DNA of 64,000 nucleotides from VXLM01 sp965242665 (GTDB lineage: Bacteria; Chloroflexota; Dehalococcoidia; Lucifugimonadales; VXLM01), in assembly GCA_965242665.1 (NCBI GenBank), contig OZ251484.1, positions 3,038,001 to 3,102,000 of the forward strand. Direction: 5' to 3'. This document shows, in pieces, positions 1-6,875 of the stretch (position 1 is its first letter; each line of letters begins with the position of its first letter). The notes under the pieces are model-generated. The model made no database searches and was not told where the DNA came from. It was given only the letters and a program-made list of their open reading frames with translations. The position numbers were made by a program, and so were the translations under genes.

Positions 1-672
1 CGCGTCGCGGCTGGTTACCGCATCGTCCGGTGACAGGATGAGCGCCGCGAAGTCGACGGTTGGCAGTACCTGTTCTAGGGATTCGATTGGGAAGCTCGAT
101 GGCGTGAAGATCCCGTCCGTCCAGACCTTGACTACTACAGGATCATATTCGAACTTCGACTGGATCGCGCTTGCGATGGGAAGCGCCTCTGTCGAACAGC
201 CTACGAACAAGACGGGGCGGGTATTCACAGGCGCGACGAACCTGTTTCGCTGTCGGAGTCGATGAGCCAGTTCGCGGGCGAGGTTGCGCCATAGACGGGG
301 GTTGGAATCGGCAAGCGCAGTGAACGCGGATGCCGAGAGTCGAGCTGCTACTACCTCGTCCTCAGCTACTACGGATGCGGAGCGGCGTTGGCTTGGATCG
401 ATGAGCGCCATCTCGCCGACATGCTGGCCTGCATTCCTAACTGCAACCTCTCGGCCGAGGACGCGTATCGAGACCACGCCGGTCAGGATGAAGAAGATGT
501 CGTTATCTGTCGCTGACTCCTCGATGAGAACGGAACCCGGCTCGAACGCTTCAACCTCAACTGACGGCGCAACCAGCTCGGCCAGGTCATATCCGACGCC
601 GATGATGGGCTGCGTCCGAAGCGACTCGACCAAGGGAACCCACCCATCTGGTCCGTCGAACCTGCGAAGCAT
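1..672 (-). CDS. Cyclic-nucleotide-binding domain plus TIR-like nucleotide-binding protein (C-terminus cut by window edge)
   Basis: The frame is open from an ATG at 672 to base 1, giving 224 residues with no stop, so the gene continues outside the window. Residues ~25-140 form a cNMP-binding (CAP/CNB) fold: glycine-rich strand turns (FEPGSVLIEE, IFFILTGVVSIRV) and a phosphate-binding cassette GEMALIDPSQRRSA that keeps the acidic and arginine ligands. Residues ~163-224 (RPVLFVGCSTEALPIA, then VDFAALILSPDD) match the start of the TIR-like predicted nucleotide-binding family (PF10137). CNB-TIR proteins are known as effectors of cyclic-nucleotide anti-phage signalling (Pycsar type). No nucleotide cyclase is visible here; it could lie beyond the left edge. 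An AGGGGG Shine-Dalgarno lies ~8 nt before the ATG. A housekeeping cNMP sensor is the alternative. Confidence 0.75.
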   Translation of the reverse strand, partial: MLRRFDGPDGWVPLVESLRTQPIIGVGYDLAELVAPSVEVEAFEPGSVLIEESATDNDIFFILTGVVSIRVLGREVAVRNAGQHVGEMALIDPSQRRSASVVAEDEVVAARLSASAFTALADSNPRLWRNLARELAHRLRQRNRFVAPVNTRPVLFVGCSTEALPIASAIQSKFEYDPVVVKVWTDGIFTPSSFPIESLEQVLPTVDFAALILSPDDAVTSRDA

Positions 673-754
673 ACTGAGAACCCCCTGGCGCCGTCTACTT
701 CGAGTCAGTCTACTCATGCTAGATCTATGGAGGCAACGCGACTACTGGAATTGC

Positions 755-777
755 GGTACTGTTGACTTATGGTTGTT
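755..777 (+). repeat. Left 23-bp terminal inverted repeat of the methyltransferase-HNH cassette
   Basis: The 23 bases starting GGTACTGTTG are repeated perfectly on the opposite strand at 2268-2290. The two arms face each other across a single gene, giving a 1,536-bp unit. No flanking target-site duplication is visible. Confidence 0.8.
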
Positions 778-790
778 TTTGATTTCCAAG

Positions 791-2174
791 TCAACCCGTC
801 CTTCCGTCAAAGAACCCGCCGTTCCACTTGCCTTCCGTCTCCCACCACGCAAGGAAGACTTCCGTCATTCGATTCTCCTCGTACCGCTTGCCCCGCAGTT
901 CTTGCAGTGACCACCGAAACGACTTCTTGCCGTTGCATGGGGGGCATAGCAGCGCGCGGTTGTCTATCTTGTCCTCCCCGCCTACCTTCGACGGCTTCAT
1001 ATGGTCGGCTTCCAAGTACGACTCGTCGTTCCAAGGCGGCAGGTAGCCGCACCCCTGGCAAACAAGCCCATAGTCCGCCATCAATCGCTTGCGCAACTCA
1101 GGCAGAGGAATCTTCGGCGCGTTCTTCTTTGGGGATTCCAAGACGAGCTCGGGCGCGACAGGCTCGCCGTCGTCCGTGCGTTCCGGCGCTTCCCTCAGAA
1201 CGCCAACGATTTCTTTCCACGCCATGCTTTCGCTGACTTCGTTCTGCAAGCGATCCAGGATCACCCCCCCCCGCATCTTTCTCGATGTCCACACCGATCC
1301 ACTGTCGCCCCAACTGCTCTGCCGCCACGCACGTCGTCGCGCAGCCTGCGAACGGGTCGAGCACAATGTCGCCAGGGTTGGAGGATGCCGCAATCATCCG
1401 CTTGTACAGCGCAAGCGGCTTCTGCGTCGGATACCCCGTCCGCTCCTTTGACTGTACCGCTTGGCCAAGCGAGGGGAGATCCGTCCACCAGTCAGGATGC
1501 GGTCGTCCCTGCAACTTGTCGAGATATTGGCGTCCGTTCGGGTAGTCCTTATATCTGCGGCCATCCTTGTCTACCTTCTTGTAGGTAGCCTCAGACTCTT
1601 TGGGAATCGGGCCATACTGCCGATGGAACGTCGGCGCTTCCCCTTTCGAGTAGTAGAAGATGATGTCGTGCTTCCGATGGAACCCGTATTTCGGGCCTGC
1701 CCCGCCCGGCGGATATGCCCACACGATTTCGTTCCGGAAGTTCTGCCGTCCGAATATCGCGTCCATCATCGCCTTGAGGTAGTGAGACGCGGTATGGTCG
1801 CAGTGAAGATAGATGCTGCCAGTATCCTTCAGCACCCGGTGCATCTCGAGAACCCGAACGGCCATGAAGCACAGGAACGCGCCCATGTCATCGCCCGCCG
1901 ACTCGTTCGCATAGTGGATGACGTTGAACAGCTTCGGCTGCTTCTTCCGAATCTGCTCGATCCAGTCCCCCTGAACGTCGTCGTCCCAGTTCCAGACGTC
2001 CTTGAACTCGACGTTCTTTCCTGCCTTCGTCGTCCCCTTGAACGCGGGCACGCCCTTGTTGAACGGCGGGTCGGTTGCGATGAGGTCGACGCTCTGGGAA
2101 TCCAACCCCCGCAGCACGGGGAGGTTGTCTTCGAGGAAGAGGGTGCGGTTGTATGCTATACTGTTCTTGGTCAT
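791..2174 (-). CDS. DNA adenine methyltransferase-HNH endonuclease fusion, frameshifted at a G9 tract
   Basis: Reading from ATG 2174, motif IV DPPF is at residues 35-38 and motif I DPFAGCATT lies later, the order of a beta-class N6-adenine methyltransferase. The frame then runs into nine G (1264-1272) and is lost to an out-of-phase tail ending at 1098. The other frame picks up exactly there and encodes ~160 residues with an HNH nuclease: CQGC, then ADHMKPSKVGGED, NRALLCPPCN. Dropping one G restores one polypeptide of about 460 residues, collinear with the intact homologue at 18912-20345. The downstream ATG of two is preferred, because CAGGAG lies directly against the first. Either an assembly homopolymer error, a dead gene, or a phase-variable switch. 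A single-chain methylase-nuclease would act as a compact restriction-modification enzyme. Confidence 0.8.
1264..1272 (-). repeat. Nine-guanine homopolymer at the methyltransferase/HNH junction
   Basis: The coding strand carries nine consecutive G between the last methyltransferase motif (GVDIEKDA) and the linker to the HNH domain (VILDRLQNE). Eight or eleven G would join the two frames; nine leaves the methyltransferase with a nonsense tail. Tracts of this kind mediate slipped-strand phase variation in known restriction-modification genes. Confidence 0.7.
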
Positions 2175-2267
2175 GGCAGACATCTCCTGCTTTGGCTGGG
2201 TCGGGGGCGTTTCAGCCGCCCCTGACCAATATCACTCTATCACATCCGCGTTTGCGTGGGAACCCCC

Positions 2268-2290
2268 AACAACCATAAGTCAACAGTACC
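2268..2290 (-). repeat. Right 23-bp terminal inverted repeat of the methyltransferase-HNH cassette
   Basis: Reverse complement of 755-777 without a mismatch. Its outer end falls inside the toxin frame at 2280-2519 and supplies that gene's last residues (WYC) and its TGA stop, so the unit appears to have landed in the toxin gene. Confidence 0.8.
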
Positions 2291-2519
2291 AGACTCGGAT
2301 TGGCCTGCCGCCGCTCTGTACTCGAAGTTCTCGCATTCGTCCATGCCGAGAGGCGTTCACGTCCGAGGAGTAGGGATACGGCAATCTGGGACCGTATTCC
2401 ATCAGCAGGTAGACCCGAGCGGCTACTGCGTTCTGCTGTGTCTCCGAGAGTTCTTGCCACCACTGTCCAAACTCATCAGTGTATTCGACATCCCAGTCCA
2501 TTGGGCCATTGTATTCCAT
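2280..2519 (-). pseudogene. HigB/RelE-type toxin, C-terminally truncated
   Basis: The 79-residue product reads WDVEYTDEFGQWWQEL, then YGPRLPYPYSSDV and MRELRVQSGGRPIRVWY, the pattern of phage-derived Gp49-like/HigB toxins (DUF891, RelE/ParE superfamily), which act as ribosome-dependent mRNA endonucleases. Family members run another ~30-40 residues after RPIRVLYAF. Here the frame stops in the 23-bp inverted repeat. No HTH antitoxin follows; the methyltransferase-HNH cassette takes its place. The conserved C-terminal strand is lost, so the toxin is probably inactive. The N-terminus looks complete, with ATG at 2519. Confidence 0.7.
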
Positions 2520-2559
2520 ACGTGGAATTGATGCAAGTTCAATAGGGGCTTGTCGGCAA

Positions 2560-2845
2560 GTGATTGAAGAGAGTCGGTTGGTGTCGTTAAAAGAAGACGC
2601 TCGTTGGTTCCCTGTCGTCTGGTGATTGCCAGGTTAGGCCGAGGGAGCCGTGCTGTTGTAATGCGTGTTTGTTCTATGTGGTTGCGTACAAGTGAGAGGA
2701 AGCGTGGGGTTGGGAGTGGCTCGTCGAAAGGCGACGAGGATGGCGGGGGTAGCGTCGTGGTCTTCGGTTGGACGCGACGTGGGAAGTATCTCGCGGGGGC
2801 GTACATGGCTAGTCTGAGGAGGGCGTTGGGGGCGGGCTTGTTGGA
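2560..2845 (-). pseudogene. Decayed C-terminal remnant of a replication-relaxation-type protein
   Basis: Two reading frames share the similarity to the end of the protein at 6876-8370. One gives YAPARYF and FLSLVRNHIEQT, matching APYIRYF and FLSLAHNHMQRT. The other gives ATPAILVAF, matching TTPALLVVF. The nucleotide sequences can be aligned by eye over ~250 bp (compare 2640-2800 with 6930-7120). Switching frame is needed to keep the match, so this copy carries indels and has no function as a protein. Confidence 0.65.
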
Positions 2846-3116
2846 TGGGGTGAGGATGAATGGGGGCGTGTGGTCTGCCGTAGTGTGCTCGGCGGTTGGT
2901 TGGGTGCAATCTTCGACATCCGACGGTGTGCGTTGGGGCGGCTAGAGTTGTGCGGGGGGCCGGAAGTTGAGTATGATGGTCGAGCGTTAGGAATCGTACC
3001 GATTCCTGCCGACCCCTAATCGAGGAGGATGCTGAGTTGTTGTGCTTGCTATACTAGCCGTCCCGGATGGTGCGCGAGCATCTGTCCTGTCGACAATTAG
3101 GAGTCATCATCGTAAT
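2827..3116 (+). repeat. Direct repeat copy A (partial duplicate of 5742-6150)
   Basis: This segment repeats the leader and first part of the membrane-protein gene at 5967. Shared landmarks are GGTTGGTTGGGTGCAATC, GAGTATGATGGTCGAGCG and GAGGATGCTGAGTTGTTG. Copy A lacks ~90 bp that copy B has after GAGTTGTTG (5973-6063). It then resumes with TAGCCGTCCCGGATG and stops matching at ~3115, where the methyltransferase fragment begins. Confidence 0.75.
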
Positions 3117-3416
3117 TGCTTCGCGGTACTCCTGCTCTGGGTCGGCCCATAGCGTTCGGGGGACGTCCTGTCTTGCCGCGACGCGGATGGCGGCCTGCGC
3201 GGACACCCGTTCGTGGATGTGCAGCGCGACTGGCTCGACCTCAAACCACTGCTTCTCCCGCTTCCTCGTCCACTCCAGCCACGGCTGCGGGTTTCCCAGA
3301 TACCGCTCTAGCTCCTCCGCTTCCTCTGTGCTCAGCTTCTCTTGCTTCGCCTTGTCGAGCAGCCCCCGCAGTCGGTCGGCTGCGCCCGTATCGTCGAAGC
3401 GCAGGGACGGCTGCAT
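3117..3416 (-). pseudogene. N-terminal fragment of a Mod-like site-specific adenine DNA methyltransferase
   Basis: From ATG 3414-3416 the product reads LSTEEAEELERYLGN, PWLEWTRKREKQWFEV, VALHIHERVSAQAAI, LWADPEQEYREAI. This is the N-terminal region that, in large Mod/type III-like methyltransferases, precedes the DPPY catalytic segment. Similarity ends after EYREAI, exactly where direct repeat copy A begins. The frame then continues as junk to a stop at 3054. All catalytic motifs are missing. The assignment rests on remembered family consensus, so a profile search should confirm it. Confidence 0.5.
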
Positions 3417-3531
3417 GTGCGGGTCATACGCATAGCGTTGGGTCGGAGCTCCCGTATCTTCCCCTGCGAGGCAAGGGCGGCCGGTGGATTGTTCTTGCGC
3501 GTTTCGTCGTCGGGATGGTCTGCGCGGGTAG

Positions 3532-4968
3532 TTATGCGGCTGCTCCGGTGGGGTAGAGGTCTTGCAGGCGTTCGAGGTTATCGATGACATCATCTGGCGA
3601 GCATTGGAGATACAGGGCAGCGGTGTGTTCGGAGAGGAGGCCTTGCTTGCAAGCCTCGGCCACTAGCCCCGAGAATCTGCCGCGTCTCTGGTCCCGGGTA
3701 CCGTGGAGGGGAAACTGGTCGAGGGTGAAGTCTTCGGCCGCCTTCTGCTCATCCGAGGGCTCGGCGTAGACGACGTTCGTCGGAACCTCGAATTCGCCGT
3801 AGTGAACGTTGGCGATGTGATAGCGTGCGGCCGTGTGGCTGATGCCAAACGTGCACATTACGTTCGCGGCGGCGTCCTCGGAAACCGGGCCGTGCGCAAG
3901 TTTCCGGATGGCGTCGTTTGGGGCAAGGAAGGCGATAGCGAATGCGTTCGCCCGCTGTTCTACGTAGTCGGTTCTCCCTTTCTTCTGCGGGTCTCGCTGG
4001 CTGTCGCGGTACGAGTCGACCCTGATGTTTTCGAGGCGCTTGTCCGGGTCGTAGAGCAGATGTCCCAGTTCGTGCGCGAGGGTGGCGCGTCGAACCCAAA
4101 CGTTCTCGTTCTGCCCGACGGTATTGAGGACGACGCCCCTCGCTTCTTGGCCATCCTCGTCTGTCGTCATGATGGTCGCCCCGGCGATCTTGTTTGGCAG
4201 GCGCGCCTGGATGACGGGGATTCCCAAGCGTTCCTCCACGAGCTTGCGCATCGAGTCGATTGGCGAATCACCGAGACCCAAGACAGACCGAGCGCGTTCC
4301 GCAAGTTCGTATCCTATCTTCCATACGGGGTTGTACTGGTGTCCATAGTACGAATCTGGAACGAACTTGTCCTTCTCCGTCGGAAGATAGAGCCACTCCT
4401 GTAACCTGATCTGCGCTCGAATGATAGACGAGGCCTCTGCAAAGAGGAGCGCAGTGCCCGCCGAGATGGGGCTCGATGAACTGCGTTCTTCCTTCAGCGT
4501 CTTCAACCGGTACGCCAGCTTGGTATCCCCCCCCGCGTCCGTCCGGAACGCCAGCATTCGCTCGTCTAACCCCAGAGCGAAGGCAATACGCTCCAGTTCT
4601 GATAGGGTAAGTTTGGATGGGAACGCCTCCGCAGCCTTGACGTCTGCCCCCGGGATTTCCGTGGCTTTGCCGACGGACTTGTGCGGCAACTCGATCTTTT
4701 CTCTCTGCCGTCTCAGCGCATCAGCTGTGGAGTCCTTGGTTTGCTTCAGTATCGCGGAGCCGTATTCCACAGCCTCTTCGAGAACCTCTGGGCCGTAGGC
4801 GGTGAAGGCCTCCCAGGCGGTGAGCACGTGGCCGGTGGGGTTCCGCGAGGGTTCGTATACCGCCAGCTGCCCTTCGCTGCGGACGTAACGCTTCTCGGAT
4901 CGTCTCGCTGCGTCCTTAGCCGAAAGCCCCGCGGATCCAGGGCCAAAGATAAGTGTCAGGTCAACCAT
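3532..4968 (-). CDS. XRE-family/ImmA-IrrE zinc metalloprotease
   Basis: A 478-residue protein if started at the second Met (4968); an upstream ATG at 4989 is also possible. The zinc motif HELGH (LAHELGHLLYDP) lies about 300 residues in and defines the ImmA/IrrE peptidase (COG2856, PF06114). About residues 100-145, GADVKAAEAF then LTLSELERIAFALGLDERML, resemble the XRE-type helix-turn-helix often fused to this peptidase. Relatives cleave phage or SOS repressors, or regulate toxin-antitoxin and mobile elements. The start overlaps the end of the 4956-5477 gene, so the two are translationally coupled. The HTH is degenerate, and the cleaved substrate is unknown. Confidence 0.8.
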   Translation of the reverse strand: MVDLTLIFGPGSAGLSAKDAARRSEKRYVRSEGQLAVYEPSRNPTGHVLTAWEAFTAYGPEVLEEAVEYGSAILKQTKDSTADALRRQREKIELPHKSVGKATEIPGADVKAAEAFPSKLTLSELERIAFALGLDERMLAFRTDAGGDTKLAYRLKTLKEERSSSSPISAGTALLFAEASSIIRAQIRLQEWLYLPTEKDKFVPDSYYGHQYNPVWKIGYELAERARSVLGLGDSPIDSMRKLVEERLGIPVIQARLPNKIAGATIMTTDEDGQEARGVVLNTVGQNENVWVRRATLAHELGHLLYDPDKRLENIRVDSYRDSQRDPQKKGRTDYVEQRANAFAIAFLAPNDAIRKLAHGPVSEDAAANVMCTFGISHTAARYHIANVHYGEFEVPTNVVYAEPSDEQKAAEDFTLDQFPLHGTRDQRRGRFSGLVAEACKQGLLSEHTAALYLQCSPDDVIDNLERLQDLYPTGAAA

Positions 4969-5477
4969 TCCGAATCCTCCAAATACCACATCGCAGATCC
5001 ACCCTCATCGTCCCAACCTAACGAAGTGACCGCATAACCGAACGATTGAAAGACTTGAGTGGCCTCTTCAAGTTGGTTTCCGTCCACGGGAGGATAGCGT
5101 CCGGAACCTCCGGAGACGTAGAGGGCCGCGTTGGAAGCGAACCACATCTCGCCTCCCAGATACGCCTTCTTCCCGCCCGTCAAGTTCGTGTGTTTCGGCA
5201 GGGCGGAGTGGGTGGCCGGTATCGGGGCCTCGATGATGTAGGGGATGCCTCTTGCGTCTATCACCCAGAGGTATCGGCCGCACCCGTGGTCGTTCCTGGA
5301 GAGAGGAGGGCTGCCAACCCGAACGTCGGCTGCGGGCGCGGGTTCGAGAAAGCGAACCCCGTCCCTCGGGGTGAAAAGCACGAGTTGACTCTCCTCCCGT
5401 TGACTAGGCGCAAGGCACGGCGGGAGAAGACGGTGACGGCGCCGAAAGTCGTCGAGGTCTTGCGTCGATGCGTTCAT
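4956..5477 (-). CDS. Conserved hypothetical protein, partner of the ImmA/IrrE gene
   Basis: No family name can be given. The product has a well-formed globular pattern: GRYLWVIDARGIPYIIE, KHTNLTGGKKAYLGGEMWF, YVSGGSGRYPPVDGNQLEEA, FGYAVTSLGWDDE. The frame is open upstream to GTG 5555. An extended -10 element (TGCTATAAT, -10 hexamer at 5497-5502 on the minus strand) lies inside that longer version and points to ATG 5477 as the start. Its 3' end overlaps the ImmA/IrrE gene, implying a two-gene operon. Proteins of this appearance next to ImmA/IrrE suggest a regulated pair or a toxin-antitoxin-like role. That is inference from context only. Confidence 0.55.
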   Translation of the reverse strand: MNASTQDLDDFRRRHRLLPPCLAPSQREESQLVLFTPRDGVRFLEPAPAADVRVGSPPLSRNDHGCGRYLWVIDARGIPYIIEAPIPATHSALPKHTNLTGGKKAYLGGEMWFASNAALYVSGGSGRYPPVDGNQLEEATQVFQSFGYAVTSLGWDDEGGSAMWYLEDSEWLT

Positions 5478-5496
5478 TCTCAGTGTGCCCCAGCTC

Positions 5497-5502
5497 ATTA
5501 TA
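5497..5502 (-). promoter_or_regulatory. Extended -10 promoter element for the 199-aa/ImmA-IrrE operon
   Basis: Minus-strand TGC-TATAAT is a consensus extended -10. No good -35 lies 16-18 nt upstream, as expected for extended -10 promoters. Transcription would start about 13 nt before ATG 5477. Confidence 0.4.
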
Positions 5503-5636
5503 GCACAGCGCGGAACAGACTGTTCCTTCACTCGACGCCGCGCCAAATTTTCCACCGTCGTGTCTCCATCTTGCCCCGGAGAGGAGTGCGTACGTAGGTC
5601 TGTGCGGTTCCTGGGTCCATGAGTGGAGGATATATT

Positions 5637-5675
5637 GTACAGGAGCAGGAAATGATAGCCTGCGTTCTCCTGTAC
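5637..5675. repeat. Imperfect hairpin in the 5478-5966 intergenic region
   Basis: Outer arms GTACAGGAG (5637-5645) and CTCCTGTAC (5667-5675) are perfectly complementary, with a second CAGG/CCTG pair inside. It lies upstream of the 4956-5477 gene and before repeat copy B. The rest of 5478-5741 shows nothing recognisable. Confidence 0.45.
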
Positions 5676-5741
5676 GGAATGAGGCAGTTTTCTGATAGTG
5701 CGTGCTTCCCGTCGGTGGCTTGTGATGTGGAGACCTAATGG

Positions 5742-6150
5742 GTGCGCCGCCTTGGGATGTAGGTTTGGGGATGTCGATGAGGATGGATGGGTAGCATGTG
5801 GTCTACCGTAGTGTGCCTGGGGGGTTGGTTGGGTGCAATCTTCGACGTTCGTCAGTGTGCGTTAGGATGGCTCTGGTTGCGCGGGGGCCGGAAGTCGAGT
5901 ATGATGGTCGAGCGTTAGGAATCGCACCCATTCCCGCCGACTCCCTAATTGAGGGAGGATGCTGAGTTGTTGTTTTCTCTGTTGTGCCGTATCCGAAAGG
6001 GTTGGAAGACTAAGGGCAGGAAGGCTGTGGCAGGGTTCGCCTTCATCCCTTTGGTTCTGATCGTTGTGCTTGCCATGCTAGCCATCCCGGATGCTGAGCG
6101 ACTATCTGTCCTGGCGACAATAGGCGTCATCGCCATAGCAGCGGCCATAC
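5742..6150 (+). repeat. Direct repeat copy B (leader and 5' part of the membrane-protein gene)
   Basis: This is the fuller counterpart of 2827-3116. It contains the region before the membrane gene plus its first ~180 bp. The block between the copies (3117-5741) holds the methyltransferase fragment and the ImmA/IrrE operon, consistent with insertion or recombination between duplicated segments. Confidence 0.75.
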
Positions 6151-6716
6151 CGTTGGCATTGGTATGGCTGGACTACAAGTCTGGCGCTAGAAAGATATTA
6201 TGGAGCGGCTCGCGTCCGAAGGTGAGGGGGTTGTGTGGGTTCGTCTTCTTTATTGTGGTCTGTCCGTATCTTCTGTGGTCGGATCGTGTAGGAGACATCC
6301 CTCCTGCATTAGAGTTTGGGGTGGTCGTGATAGCCGCTGCGCTTGGTGGGCTAGTTCTCAATGCGGGGTTGAGTTCGGGTGTTTCTGGTGAATCATTGAG
6401 GCGTGAGTTCATTGCGGTCGCGCAGAAGTTCATCGTCGTAGTCATCCTTGGGATCATCTTTCCTACCATAATGTGGTTCGTCGACTTTTTGGGCGGGGTC
6501 GACGTCATGTCGTTCGAGCCTAGCGATCCATCTGGGTGGGTGCTAGGGCCGCTGTTCTTGTTTGGGATGTTCTCGTTCTTTGCGGGCGTGAGTCTTTTCA
6601 TCGTGGCTTTGGTCGATTTGGTCTATGCGATGATTCGTCTTGGCGAGGCGAGGCAAGGTGCAAGGCGTCGGGGAAGGATGGTTCGTGCGAAGCGCGCACG
6701 GACGCGGATTCCCTAG
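5967..6716 (+). CDS. Polytopic membrane protein, about six transmembrane segments
   Basis: The family is not recognised. The ~249-residue product has hydrophobic stretches at FAFIPLVLIVVLAMLA, ATIGVIAIAAAIPLALVW, GFVFFIVVCPYLLW, FGVVVIAAALGGLVL, KFIVVVILGIIFPTIMWFV and GPLFLFGMFSFFAGVSLFIVALV, then a strongly basic tail (RRRGRMVRAKRARTRIP). TTG 5967 is preferred because GGGAGG ends about 9 nt upstream; TTG 5949 is also in frame. The basic tail contains the first unit of a 30-bp direct repeat, so it may have been extended by repeat sequence. A partial, deleted copy of the same gene is in repeat A. Confidence 0.55.
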   Translation: MLFSLLCRIRKGWKTKGRKAVAGFAFIPLVLIVVLAMLAIPDAERLSVLATIGVIAIAAAIPLALVWLDYKSGARKILWSGSRPKVRGLCGFVFFIVVCPYLLWSDRVGDIPPALEFGVVVIAAALGGLVLNAGLSSGVSGESLRREFIAVAQKFIVVVILGIIFPTIMWFVDFLGGVDVMSFEPSDPSGWVLGPLFLFGMFSFFAGVSLFIVALVDLVYAMIRLGEARQGARRRGRMVRAKRARTRIP

Positions 6717-6770
6717 GTTTCGCAGTCGACGGTGTGGACAGGTTCGTGCGATGCGCGCATGGACGCGGAT
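6680..6770 (+). repeat. Two 30-bp direct repeats around the 3' end of the membrane gene
   Basis: Units at 6680-6709 and 6741-6770 (GGTTCGTGCGA, then GCGCGCA, then GGACGCGGAT) differ at two positions. The first is inside the coding sequence and the second lies beyond the stop codon. Each has a GCGCGC core. Confidence 0.65.
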
Positions 6771-6875
6771 GCTTCTTGAGGCAGAGCGTCTGTAGACGTA
6801 GAGGCCGTCGATTCCCTGCGAGGATGTTTTCTCCATGGGCTGGTTCGGGAGTAGGTTGTCTCCTGGTGTAATGCA

